Numbered from the stretch's first letter, positions 24,517 through 32,193 are shown. The stretch: 36,309 nucleotides of DNA from Candidatus Acidiflorens stordalenmirensis (GCA_003139995.1 PLIC01000138.1:5710-42018), one strand, 5' to 3'. The notes: generated from the letters alone by a model not told the origin. Program-made: numbers and translations.

Positions 24517-24844
24517 GACCGGGCATAGATTGGCAAGCGGAAGTACCCCGGAAACATCCAGAGTTCTCACCCTTTCCGGAATCTTGAGATTCCGCGCGTT
24601 TGCCGCCGTGCTTGCGATTGAGTAATCTCTAGCGATGCGGTCTCGCCAGGACAATCGGCATCTATGATCTGGATTTGGCAACTCGAGCGGGTGGAAACAT
24701 CTCTGCCAGTACTGGCCGGCGTTTTACGGGAAGATCGCCCACGCGCCCCGGACCACCACCGCGTATAGTCGACCGTCCGGGGAAAAAGGCTGGCTTTCGT
24801 TTTCTGGGCGCGCATCTAACTGAAGAACAGCGATCATGGTAGAA

Positions 24845-24886
24845 CTATGGCTTTACGAGCGTGGCTGTACGACCGCGGCTCTACGA
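24845..24886. repeat. 14-bp tandem repeat, about three units
   Basis: Units of the form (A/G)(T/C)GGCTNTACGANC repeat about every 14 bases: ATGGCTTTACGAGC, GTGGCTGTACGACC and GCGGCTCTACGAAA. It ends just before the Shine-Dalgarno sequence of the beta-barrel gene. Confidence 0.75.
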
Positions 24887-24902
24887 AAACAGGAGATCGA
24901 GA

Positions 24903-25604
24903 TTGAGGAATCGGATACTCTTCTTACTTGCCTTTTGCGGGCTCGTTGCATCGGCTTCGGCGCAATCGGATTTCAATCGTTTTTTCTTTAAGGCCGGCGC
25001 CGGACTTGGCATCGGCCGCGACGATGTCGCCAGCTATGTCGGCAACTCTTCTCAATTCACCGCCGGAGCCGGCATCAACTTTAACCGTTTCCATCGCCTG
25101 TTCGGCGCGGATGCCGAATACATGTACTACGCCCTCGGCTTCAGACCCAGCGTGATCCGGGGCCAGTCGCTGGCGGACCAGAAAGGACATATGCAGTCGG
25201 TAAGCCTGGACGGCATCGTCAACGTGCCCCGCCATCTCCGCAAGTTGAGCGCGTATGGAATTTTTGGCGTCGGCTTCTATGACCGCAGCGTTTCGGTACC
25301 CAAACATTTACTCCTAAATGGCACGCCCATGCAGCCCGCGTGGAGATGGTGGGACCTGTACTGGGTTGACTACAACCCCTCCGTCGGCCCGGTGATTCAG
25401 CAGCCTGGGCCGCCCGGGCCGCCGTACGGAGAATATATGTCCTCGAACTCCAAGGTCGCCGGCGGCCCCAACTACGGCGGCGGAATCGCCTACCCTCTGC
25501 GATCTTCCCGTGCCAAACTCTACTTCGAATGGCGCTATCATCGCGCTTATCAGAGCGACGGCAAGACCATCGTCATGCCCATCACGATTGGGCTGCGCTG
25601 GTGA
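24903..25604 (+). CDS. Putative outer-membrane beta-barrel protein
   Basis: I choose TTG 24903 because AGGAGA lies six bases upstream and a clean signal peptide follows (RNRILFLLAFCGLVASASAQ, AxA cleavage). A GTG at 24861 would add 14 unlikely residues that are encoded by the tandem array. The 233-residue product has alternating strands of an eight-stranded-type barrel (FFFKAGAGLGIGRDDV, FTAGAGINFNRFHRLFGADA, AYGIFGVGFYDRSV, AKLYFEWRYHRAYQSDG) and ends in LRW, typical of a C-terminal outer-membrane strand. An extended loop is rich in Pro/Gly (QQPGPPGPPYGEY). No enzyme motif is seen. Confidence 0.78.
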   Translation: MRNRILFLLAFCGLVASASAQSDFNRFFFKAGAGLGIGRDDVASYVGNSSQFTAGAGINFNRFHRLFGADAEYMYYALGFRPSVIRGQSLADQKGHMQSVSLDGIVNVPRHLRKLSAYGIFGVGFYDRSVSVPKHLLLNGTPMQPAWRWWDLYWVDYNPSVGPVIQQPGPPGPPYGEYMSSNSKVAGGPNYGGGIAYPLRSSRAKLYFEWRYHRAYQSDGKTIVMPITIGLRW

Positions 25605-25660
25605 AGACTGCGGGCTTTCTTGACGAGCGAGATTGCGCTGGCGGGGTTGATTTCAGCTTG

Positions 25661-25723
25661 TCAGCTGTCAACTTTCAGTTGTTAGTTTTTAGTCCTTAGC
25701 TCTTAGCTATTGGCTTTTAGCAA
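25661..25723. repeat. Heptanucleotide tandem array, nine units
   Basis: Consecutive 7-base units TCAGCTG, TCAACTT, TCAGTTG, TTAGTTT, TTAGTCC, TTAGCTC, TTAGCTA, TTGGCTT and TTAGCAA share a T(T/C)AG(C/T)TN consensus. It has the same period as the CTGAGAA arrays at 1741 and 8922 but a different unit, recalling the heptameric STRR repeats of cyanobacteria. Confidence 0.8.
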
Positions 25724-25782
25724 ACAACCCTTTCGTTTTTCGCTCTTCGCTGCAGTTCTCTTCGCTACTTGCTTTTCTTTTC

Positions 25783-25898
25783 TAGCGCGGAGTCAACATT
25801 GCTGTATCCCGCTCGTGTGGGGACGGGCGCCCTCGCCCGTCCAAGCCGAGCGCAGCTCGGCAGTTGCCGGCGGCCACAGCAACTATGGATTCGCTCTA
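25783..25898. mobile_element. MITE-like 116-bp element, copy 2
   Basis: This has the same length and order of internal hairpins as 22673-22788, with scattered substitutions (such as CATGCC to CAAGCC and CGGCTACAGC to CGGCCACAGC). Terminal inverted repeats with outer TA are retained. It again lies between convergent genes. Confidence 0.8.
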
Positions 25899-25961
25899 GC
25901 GCTTGACGCTTGCTTTCTATCTCGCTGCTGTCGTTTTTCCGCTTTTCTTTGGATCATTTTT

Positions 25962-26014
25962 CCGCAGAGACGCGGCTAGCCTCCTCTCAGACGCGGCTTG
26001 CTGCGTCTCTACGG
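25962..26014. repeat. REP-like palindromic repeat, family B, copy 2 (supplies a stop codon)
   Basis: The arms CCGCAGAGACGC (25962-25973) and GCGTCTCTACGG (26003-26014) differ at one position. AGACGCGGCT is duplicated inside, making this copy longer than the others. The minus-strand TAG of the spermidine-synthase-like gene (26009-26011) lies in the right arm. Confidence 0.85.
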
Positions 26015-28237
26015 TTGGCTTCGATCTGGCGGGATTAAGGAGGCCCGCGGCGATGGGAGTCCGAGGAAGCCCAGGGCGGCCAGGGAATACAAGAGAGCGG
26101 CTACCACGAGGAGCGCCTTCATGCCGACGATCAGCGACAGGTTTTCCAGCAGGCCACCGACGACCGCCCCGAGCATGTTGGCGCCGAGGGCTGCTGCGGG
26201 GGACTGAGTGGAGCGGAATTCCGAGGCGAACAATAATCCGGCAAAGAAAACCGGGATGGCGAAGACGAGGGTGGCGAAGGACCCGACCAGAGCCGCAGAG
26301 CCGGGAATGCGGTTGAAGGGCACGAAGTAGGCGCAGGCGATGCCGGCGAGGATGCCGATCAGAGTCCAGGAGCGCGGCCACGCGCGTTGTTGTCTTTGTC
26401 GTTCAATGACGAAGTTGGCGAGAAGAAGCGCCGCGAGAATGGCGGCGATCACGATGCCGTTGACTTGCCATGTGGTCCCAAAATACAAAGCCAGCCGGCT
26501 GACGACTTGCGTTTCCAAAAGCAGAAATCCCGCGCCCATGCTGAAGAAGAAGAGAGAAGGAACGCGGCTGCGGGCTTCGGGAATCTGAAAGTAGAAGACG
26601 GCCGCGAGCAAAATGACGAGGGCGCTGAGCAGGTAGAAGATACCGGGGATCCAGTGTCCCTGATGGTAGAGATAGGGCCAATCGTCTGTAGTTACGGCGA
26701 CTTCGGGCAAGGCGAGAAACGCTGGACGCCGTTCGGCGACAAACTGACTCAATCGAGAGTCGGCGGCAAGGCTCGCTTCCACCTGTCCTGAGGGCGAAAT
26801 GGCAAAGCAGGTGGCGTCTGCGCTGTAACTAGAAGGCGCGCGGAAAACCACGGGAGGTTTCCCGAAGGTGCGGATCAGCATTTCGGCCAGGCGCTGTCCG
26901 ACAAACGGATGATTGATCTGGAATTTGATGAACAGAACGCCGCCCGGCGCAAGCAGCGCGCGAGCTTCGCGAAAGGACTCTTCGGTGTAAACGAAGTTGT
27001 CGAGGCGCATGTTGGAATAGTCGGAAAGCTGGGTGTGGGAATCGAGCAATCCGAAAAGGATGAGGTCGTAACGGGCAGTGGCGCGCTTCATGAAGGCGCG
27101 GGCATCGGTGAGGTGGGCGGAGACGCGTGGATCGTCGTAGGGATGCTCGGGGTGGCGGCGGCGTCCGAGGTCGAGGATTTTGGGATCGATCTCCACGGCA
27201 TCGACGGCGCGGCTCTCGTGGCGCAGCGCGGCGGCAACGTCATTGCCGGTGCCCGAGCCAACGATCAGGACGCTGGGGTTCGGGGACGTGAAACGGAAGG
27301 GCAGATTGTAGGGATTGTCGTCGGGCGCTTCGCGCAGCAGTTGCGCGTGACGAGCCAGAAAATCGGGAGAGAGATTCACAATTGTCTGGTAACCGGTGTG
27401 GTTGACGCGAATCTGGGTGCCGAGAAGCTCGCCATCGGGAAAATTTTTATCCTCGACTTCGATCTGCTGGTAGGGAGTCCAGAGGTTGAAGTGGTGCGGA
27501 GTGGAAGGATCGAAGAGCAGGAACACGACGGGTAAGACGGCGGCGGCGATCCGGATGGTATCGCTCCGATTGGATTGCAGGAGGGCCATACCCGCCAGAA
27601 CGATAGTGAACCATACCGCGGGGGGCAGCGCCAGCCAGGACACGGCAAAGAATGCGAGGATGCCGGCCAGACTGCCGGCCAGATTCCAGGAGTAGCCATA
27701 AAGCGGGCGCGGGGCCAGTTCGATCTGGCGGCTTACGGTTTGTCCGATGGGAATGAAAATGTAAGTGATGAGTAAGAGCAGGATGGCAGTGACAGTCGCG
27801 GCCAGCAGAAAGCCAGGGGTGTCATGCGCGGCGTGAGTGGCCCATATTTCGACGTCCTGCGCGGCGCCGAGGTATTGCGAGAGGCTCTCCATGATCTGCG
27901 GGCCGCGCCAGGGCAGGCGGACGATGACGATCAATCCGACCAGCGCGGTGACGGCGGTTTGCCAGCGCGGACGCTGGCGTGCGAGAGCGCAGCCAAGTCC
28001 GAAGCCGAGAAAACAGAGCAGCAGCGCCAGGTTTTTTACGTAGGCAAACACACGGATTTCGGTAGCGACCCAGCGGATGAGAGCGAGTTCGGCGAAGAGG
28101 GTGAGCGCGCTGGCGAGAAGCAGGGTAGAGAGATTCCAGCGGCCGGGCAGGTCGGAGGCCCGGGTGCGCGGCTTGATTGCGCGGTAGCTGACGAGGAGCG
28201 CGGCGGCCAGGATGAAGCCTGGAATCCGCAAGGACAT
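26009..28237 (-). CDS. Multi-TM protein with spermidine-synthase-like domain
   Basis: The 742-residue protein has seven or so N-terminal membrane helices (for example LSTLLLASALTLFAELALIRW and FLLAATVTAILLLLITYIFI). A soluble Rossmann domain follows (about 315-480) with SAM-type motif I VLIVGSGTGNDVAAALRH, VDAVEIDPKILDLG, and YSNMRLDNFVYTEESF. Several helices lie at the C-terminus (IFYLLSALVILLAAVFYF, LVGSFATLVFAIPVFFAGLL). This matches the spermine/spermidine synthase-like membrane proteins common in Acidobacteria and other soil bacteria, whose substrate is unproven. The typical polyamine-site D-x-x-D pattern is not clear. Translation ends at a TAG supplied by a palindromic repeat. The start is ATG 28237. 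Confidence 0.82.
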   Translation of the reverse strand: MSLRIPGFILAAALLVSYRAIKPRTRASDLPGRWNLSTLLLASALTLFAELALIRWVATEIRVFAYVKNLALLLCFLGFGLGCALARQRPRWQTAVTALVGLIVIVRLPWRGPQIMESLSQYLGAAQDVEIWATHAAHDTPGFLLAATVTAILLLLITYIFIPIGQTVSRQIELAPRPLYGYSWNLAGSLAGILAFFAVSWLALPPAVWFTIVLAGMALLQSNRSDTIRIAAAVLPVVFLLFDPSTPHHFNLWTPYQQIEVEDKNFPDGELLGTQIRVNHTGYQTIVNLSPDFLARHAQLLREAPDDNPYNLPFRFTSPNPSVLIVGSGTGNDVAAALRHESRAVDAVEIDPKILDLGRRRHPEHPYDDPRVSAHLTDARAFMKRATARYDLILFGLLDSHTQLSDYSNMRLDNFVYTEESFREARALLAPGGVLFIKFQINHPFVGQRLAEMLIRTFGKPPVVFRAPSSYSADATCFAISPSGQVEASLAADSRLSQFVAERRPAFLALPEVAVTTDDWPYLYHQGHWIPGIFYLLSALVILLAAVFYFQIPEARSRVPSLFFFSMGAGFLLLETQVVSRLALYFGTTWQVNGIVIAAILAALLLANFVIERQRQQRAWPRSWTLIGILAGIACAYFVPFNRIPGSAALVGSFATLVFAIPVFFAGLLFASEFRSTQSPAAALGANMLGAVVGGLLENLSLIVGMKALLVVAALLYSLAALGFLGLPSPRASLIPPDRSQP

Positions 28238-28330
28238 TGGGGAATCCCTCGAGAAAAGTGCCGATCAGAATAGCACGAGGAGGGTGTAAGGGCAGTTTAG
28301 GGTGCAGCTTGAGCCGACCTGCGCACGGCT

Positions 28331-28354
28331 GGGACAGTCGAGGGCGGCTGTCCC
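28331..28354. repeat. Short palindrome after the M16 peptidase gene
   Basis: GGGACAG (28331-28337) and CTGTCCC (28348-28354) form a 7-base perfect stem with a GC-rich loop. It begins about a dozen bases after the peptidase stop on the minus strand. No T run follows, so terminator function is doubtful. Confidence 0.55.
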
Positions 28355-28366
28355 TACACTAAACCT

Positions 28367-29644
28367 TCAGCAGGCTAGCTGGTCGCGGGTTAGTTTCAAC
28401 CCGGTCAGGTTGCCGAGGATGGTTACGGCGATCTGCTCGGTGCGGAAAAATTCTTCGGCGGTTTGCTGAAGGTCGTCTATGGTGACAGCCTCGATGTGTT
28501 CGATGAGTTCGTCGAGTCCATAGAAGCGGTCGTAATACATTTCCTGGCGGGCGAGGTTCGACATGCGCGCGGTCGAGGATTCGAGCGAGAGCATGAGGCT
28601 GCCTTTGAGTTGGTCCTTGGAGCGGCGCAGTTCTTCTTCGGGGACGGGCGTGGTTTTCAGGTTGCGGAATTCCGCGACGACGCACTCGACAACTTTGATG
28701 GCCGACGCCCGTGACGTACCCGCGAATACGCACATGGAGCCGGTGTCGCGGTAGGGGTTCAGGTCGCTGTAGATGGAGTAGGCAAGCCCCTGGCGCTCGC
28801 GGATGTTCTGAAACAGGCGCGAGCTCATGCCTCCTCCGAGCAGCGTATTCAGGATGTAGGAAGCGTAGCGCCGTTCGTGTGCCATGGGATGCGAGGGGAC
28901 GCCGATGCAGATCTGCACCTGCTCCAGCGATTTCTTATTGCGCAGGTTGATGCGGAAAAAAGTCTTGGGCTGGGGCGAGTGCAAGCCGTTTTCCGCCGGC
29001 TTTACGTGTTCGAAATGTTTCGCGACGAGTTCGACGAAGTTCTTGTGGTCGAGATTCCCGGCGGCGCTGACGATGAGATTGCCGGGAGCGAAGTGGTGTC
29101 CGTAGAAGCGGCAGACGACCGGGCGCTCGAATTTTCTTACGGTTTCGCGCGTGCCCAGGATCGGCAGACCGAGGGCGTGGTTCTTCCAGAAACTTTGCGT
29201 GAAGATTTCGTGGACGAGGTAGTCGGGATTGTCCTGGTCCATTTTTATTTCTTCGAGAATGACGCCGCGCTCCTTCGCGATATCGCCGGCATCGAAGACG
29301 GGATGAAGAACGAGATCGGTGAGGACATCCAGGGCGAGCGGAAGATGCTCATCGAGGACTTTGATGTTGAAGCAGATACATTCCTTCGCCGTGAAAGCAT
29401 CCATATTGCCGCCGATGGAATCGACCTGGCGGGCGATGGCTTCGGCGGAGCGCGTCTCCGTGCCCTTGAACACCATGTGCTCGATGAAGTGCGAGATGCC
29501 GTTCCATTCCGAATCTTCGTCGCGCGAGCCGGACTTGAGCCAGACGCCGATCGCAACCGAACGGATGTGGGGCATCTGCTCGGTGATGACGGTCAGGCCG
29601 TTCGGCAGTACCTCACGGCGAATGTTGCGGGTTTCTTTGACCAT
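28367..29644 (-). CDS. M16-family zinc metallopeptidase
   Basis: The 425-residue protein is a pitrilysin/processing-peptidase type M16 peptidase. The inverted zinc motif HFIEH (His52, Glu55, His56) is present in NGISHFIEHMVFKGTETRSA, and the downstream Glu pair in GVILEEIKMDQDNP supplies the third ligand. The second half has the inactive-homologue-like repeat domain with the conserved GGGMSSRLFQNIRERQGLAY. Length matches single-chain bacterial M16B members, which cleave peptides in the cytosol or periplasm. No signal peptide is seen. The gene is divergent from rlmN. Confidence 0.93.
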   Translation of the reverse strand: MVKETRNIRREVLPNGLTVITEQMPHIRSVAIGVWLKSGSRDEDSEWNGISHFIEHMVFKGTETRSAEAIARQVDSIGGNMDAFTAKECICFNIKVLDEHLPLALDVLTDLVLHPVFDAGDIAKERGVILEEIKMDQDNPDYLVHEIFTQSFWKNHALGLPILGTRETVRKFERPVVCRFYGHHFAPGNLIVSAAGNLDHKNFVELVAKHFEHVKPAENGLHSPQPKTFFRINLRNKKSLEQVQICIGVPSHPMAHERRYASYILNTLLGGGMSSRLFQNIRERQGLAYSIYSDLNPYRDTGSMCVFAGTSRASAIKVVECVVAEFRNLKTTPVPEEELRRSKDQLKGSLMLSLESSTARMSNLARQEMYYDRFYGLDELIEHIEAVTIDDLQQTAEEFFRTEQIAVTILGNLTGLKLTRDQLAC

Positions 29645-29821
29645 TACGCTTTTACCTTCAGATTTCTTGCCAAGAAACTCGGATCCAAGTATTCATTCCG
29701 GGGCGGGTTACTGTTACTATTCTCCCACAATCCGGGGCGAGGCGACGGCGGCTGAAATTCGGCCTTATTTTTGTTTAACTTACAGGCAATTCTTGGCATC
29801 ATAATTTCAGTATTATCGACA

Positions 29822-29841
29822 GACGGGCGGGGACGCCCGTC
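29822..29841. repeat. Palindrome GACGGGC/GCCCGTC upstream of rlmN
   Basis: Seven-base perfect arms flank a 6-base loop, and the element ends 16 bases before the rlmN ATG. It resembles the GGACGGGC hairpin inside the MITE-like elements and the CCCGTCGCTCC stretch near 18445. Folding in the mRNA leader could influence translation. Confidence 0.6.
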
Positions 29842-29857
29842 GCTCCACCACCGCCGA

Positions 29858-31063
29858 ATGCAAAGTCAGCCATCCAACTCGCTCTTAGGACTTAACTTGC
29901 AGGAACTCACGGATCTTGCGATTGCGTCGGGGCAGCCTGCCTACCGAGGCCAGCAACTATTTGATGCGGTATATCGGCAAAAGATTGAGCGGCTGGATCG
30001 GGTTTCGACGCTGCCGCTCGAATATCGCGCTCGCCTGGCAGAGCAAGGCTGGGGAATGGGGTTTCCGGAGATTGCGCGCAAATTTGTTTCGAGCGATGGC
30101 ACGGTGCGTTATCTCGTGGAGCTGGCCGACGGCGAGACGGTCGAGACGGTCTGGATGCCCGAGGGCGATGGCGGGGAGAGCGGCGACGGCAGCGAAGCAG
30201 GCGACGAGGAAGCGGGTAACGAGATTGATGATGCGGAACGTGTGGTGGCGGGGCTTCGCCCCGCCGGACGGGGCGAAGCCCCGTCACCACACATCAATTG
30301 GCGTCGGGCGACGATCTGCGTCTCGAGCCAGGTGGGATGCGCGGTCAATTGCAAGTTCTGTTTCACGGCGCTGCTGGGGATCAAGCGGAATCTGGAGGCG
30401 GGAGAAATCGTTGGGCAGATCGCGGCAGTGCTCCGGGAGCAAGGAGTCGAGCCGCCGCTGCAGCGCGTCAACATAGTATTCATGGGCATGGGCGAACCCT
30501 TTTTGAACTATGACAACTTCATGAAATCGGTGCGGCTGCTGGTGGAGGGCGTGGGGATCCCGGAGTCGCGAATGACGGTGTCGACGGCGGGGATCGTGCC
30601 GCGGATTCGCGATTTCGGGCACGAAGCGGTACGCCCGAAGCTGGCGATTTCGCTGAATGCGTCGAACGACGCGTTGCGCAGCGAAGTGATGCCGCTGAAC
30701 CGCAAGTGGAATCTCGCGGAACTGATGCAGGCGGCGCGGGAGTTTCCGCTGCGGACGCGGGAGCGAATGACGTTTGAGTATGTGCTGATCGAGGGCGTGA
30801 ACGACGCTCCGGAGCAGGCGCGCGAGTTGGTGGAGTTGGTGCGAGGGATGCGGGCGAGAATCAATCTGATTGCACTGAATCCGGGGATCGAACTGCCCTA
30901 TCGGACGCCGGAAGAGGAGCGGGTGGTGGCGTTCCGGGAAATATTGGTGGCGGCGGGAATTCCGGCATTTGTGCGGCGTCCGCGAGGGCGCGATATTTTT
31001 GCGGCGTGCGGGCAGTTGAAGAGAACGGTGGAAGTGGCGCCCGGCCGCGAGTCCAGCCCCTAA
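29858..31063 (+). CDS. rlmN: Dual-specificity 23S rRNA/tRNA (adenine-C2) methyltransferase with an in-frame insert
   Basis: The 401-residue radical-SAM enzyme methylates C2 of A2503 in 23S rRNA and A37 in some tRNAs. The radical SAM cluster motif is CAVNCKFCF in SSQVGCAVNCKFCFTALLGI. The iron-sulfur/SAM segment VFMGMGEPFLNYDN, STAGIVPRIR and the C-terminal Cys in FAACGQL are present. The start is ATG 29858. TTG 29771 would add 29 residues across a palindrome. Between PEG and RATICVSSQVGC lie about 46 extra residues: an acidic stretch (GDGGESGDGSEAGDEEAGNE) and a palindrome-encoded VVAGLRPAGRGEAPSPH. All signature residues are retained, so the enzyme is probably active. Confidence 0.94.
   Translation: MQSQPSNSLLGLNLQELTDLAIASGQPAYRGQQLFDAVYRQKIERLDRVSTLPLEYRARLAEQGWGMGFPEIARKFVSSDGTVRYLVELADGETVETVWMPEGDGGESGDGSEAGDEEAGNEIDDAERVVAGLRPAGRGEAPSPHINWRRATICVSSQVGCAVNCKFCFTALLGIKRNLEAGEIVGQIAAVLREQGVEPPLQRVNIVFMGMGEPFLNYDNFMKSVRLLVEGVGIPESRMTVSTAGIVPRIRDFGHEAVRPKLAISLNASNDALRSEVMPLNRKWNLAELMQAAREFPLRTRERMTFEYVLIEGVNDAPEQARELVELVRGMRARINLIALNPGIELPYRTPEEERVVAFREILVAAGIPAFVRRPRGRDIFAACGQLKRTVEVAPGRESSP
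30241..30291. repeat. 51-bp palindromic element inside rlmN
   Basis: The arms 30241-30263 and 30269-30291 (23 bases, one mismatch) flank a 5-base loop. The left arm begins TGTGGTGGCGGGGCTTCGCC. At 51 bases the element is 17 codons long, and it is read in frame with no stop codon. The opposite strand encodes a similar peptide. It is embedded in coding sequence, unlike the other repeats of this window. Confidence 0.93.
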
Positions 31064-31065
31064 AG

Positions 31066-31116
31066 GGGCGTCTGATTTCCCGTACAGACGCGGCAAGCCC
31101 GGTCTCTATAGGCGAA
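31066..31116. repeat. REP-like palindromic repeat, family B, copy 3
   Basis: The arms CCCGTACAGAC (31079-31089) and GTCTCTATAGG (31102-31112) are partly decayed, and the loop GCGGCAAGCCCG resembles copy 1. It lies between the convergent rlmN and uracil-DNA glycosylase genes. Confidence 0.75.
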
Positions 31117-31173
31117 TATAAGGGCGGCGCATCCCGGAGCGACGGATCCCCCATGCCGGCCCAGAGGTGTCCG

Positions 31174-31887
31174 TTACCGCGGGATCCGCCCGGTGGATTC
31201 ATCGGCCAGTTCGCGCGCTCGCCTGAAAATCTTTCGAAACATCTCTTTGGTTAACTTGCCCGTCTGGGTGTTTTGGTTGGAGGGATGGTAGGACGCTAAG
31301 AGGACGCGCCCATCGGGCAAGGCGTATTCGGCCCCGTGGCGAAATTCATAATCCCGCTTGCCGGCAATCAGCTTTCTTCGCATCAGGTAGTTGACATAGG
31401 CTTCGAATCCGATTCTTCCCAAAGCAACCACGACGCGCAGATCTTTCAGTCCTTCGAGCTCGCGTTCCAGAAACGGAGCGCAGTTGGCCAGTTCCTCGGG
31501 CAGAGGCTTGTTGCCGGGCGGCGCGCAGCGGGCAGCGGCGGTTATGTAGAGACCGGTCAGCACCTGTCCATCGTTGCGGGCGGTCGCTGTCGGCAGAAGG
31601 GCGAATCCGGTTTCGTGCAGCACCGGGTACATGAAGTTACCGGAAGAGTCTCCGGTAAACATGCGGCCGGTGCGATTGGAGCCGTGGGCGCCGGGAGCGA
31701 GTCCGAGAACGAGAACGCGGGCATGGGGATCGCCGAAGCCCGGGACAGGCTTGCCCCAGTACTCGCAGTCGCGGTAAGCGCGGCGCTTCTCGCGGGCAAT
31801 GCGCTCGCGATATGCGACCAGACGCGGACAGCGCGTGCAGGCGATGACGTCGGCATTCAGAACCTTGAGCCAGTTGGGGATGGGCAT
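31174..31887 (-). CDS. Family 5 uracil-DNA glycosylase (UDGb-like)
   Basis: The 237-residue protein removes uracil (and often hypoxanthine or other damaged bases) from DNA in base-excision repair. Motif 1 is GLAPGAHGSNRTGRMFTGD, characteristic of family 5, and the late motif is SYHPSNQNTQTGKLT. Cysteines for a 4Fe-4S cluster are present: the pair CTRC at 17-20, one in AARCAPPGN and one in ELANCAPFL. The catalytic Asp of families 1/4 is absent at the usual place, as normal for this family. The gene converges on rlmN with only a repeat between them. Confidence 0.92.
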   Translation of the reverse strand: MPIPNWLKVLNADVIACTRCPRLVAYRERIAREKRRAYRDCEYWGKPVPGFGDPHARVLVLGLAPGAHGSNRTGRMFTGDSSGNFMYPVLHETGFALLPTATARNDGQVLTGLYITAAARCAPPGNKPLPEELANCAPFLERELEGLKDLRVVVALGRIGFEAYVNYLMRRKLIAGKRDYEFRHGAEYALPDGRVLLASYHPSNQNTQTGKLTKEMFRKIFRRARELADESTGRIPR

Positions 31888-31908
31888 TCGGCTTCATTGT
31901 ATTTGGTT

Positions 31909-32037
31909 GTGTGGCGCGGACACTCTTGTCCGCGGCTGTTGCTTTTGCTTTTGCCTTTTGAATGGTGCGGGACTCTCCCATCCCCAGGGAGCCTATTCGC
32001 TGCACGCTTTTCGCGCACAAGAGTGTCCGCGCCGCAC
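31909..32037. repeat. 129-bp element bounded by family A repeats in inverse orientation
   Basis: The left end (31909-31934) is identical to 255-280. The right end (32012-32037) is its reverse complement with two mismatches. The spacer of 77 bases is T-rich and codes for nothing recognisable. The structure is like a small transposon derivative or a paired REP (BIME-like) and lies upstream of tig. Confidence 0.8.
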
Positions 32038-32085
32038 AAGAAGCTCTCCCGTTACTTTAGTGGGTAGGACATCCCCCTCCGCCGT

Positions 32086-32115
32086 TTGACGTTGCTCTTC
32101 GAGAGTCTTTACACT
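32086..32115 (+). promoter_or_regulatory. Probable sigma-70 promoter of the tig operon
   Basis: TTGACG (32086-32091), an 18-base spacer and TACACT (32110-32115) match 5/6 and 4/6 of consensus. Transcription from about 32122 would give a 72-base leader before tig. Confidence 0.6.
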
Positions 32116-32193
32116 CAAGACAGCGGCACCTGCGTCGCAGCGGAGACACTTCCCTCCCGACTCTGCTGCCGCAGCCGCACTGGAAAGGTAATT

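Larger units (their letters stand above)
24444..24902. other. Intergenic region with two short tandem arrays
   Basis: No convincing gene lies in these 459 bases. The stretch holds a 15-base array (24472-24516) and a 14-base array (24845-24886). The sequence between them is open in several frames but shows no family resemblance. Confidence 0.6.
25605..26008. other. Convergent intergenic region crowded with repeats
   Basis: These 404 bases lie between convergent genes. They hold a heptamer array, the second MITE-like copy and most of a family B repeat, and nothing that looks coding. Confidence 0.75.

Noticed and set aside
31852-32067. Peptide reading VWRGHSCPR... upstream of tig
   Set aside because: This is the translation of the family A palindromic repeat, a common false protein.
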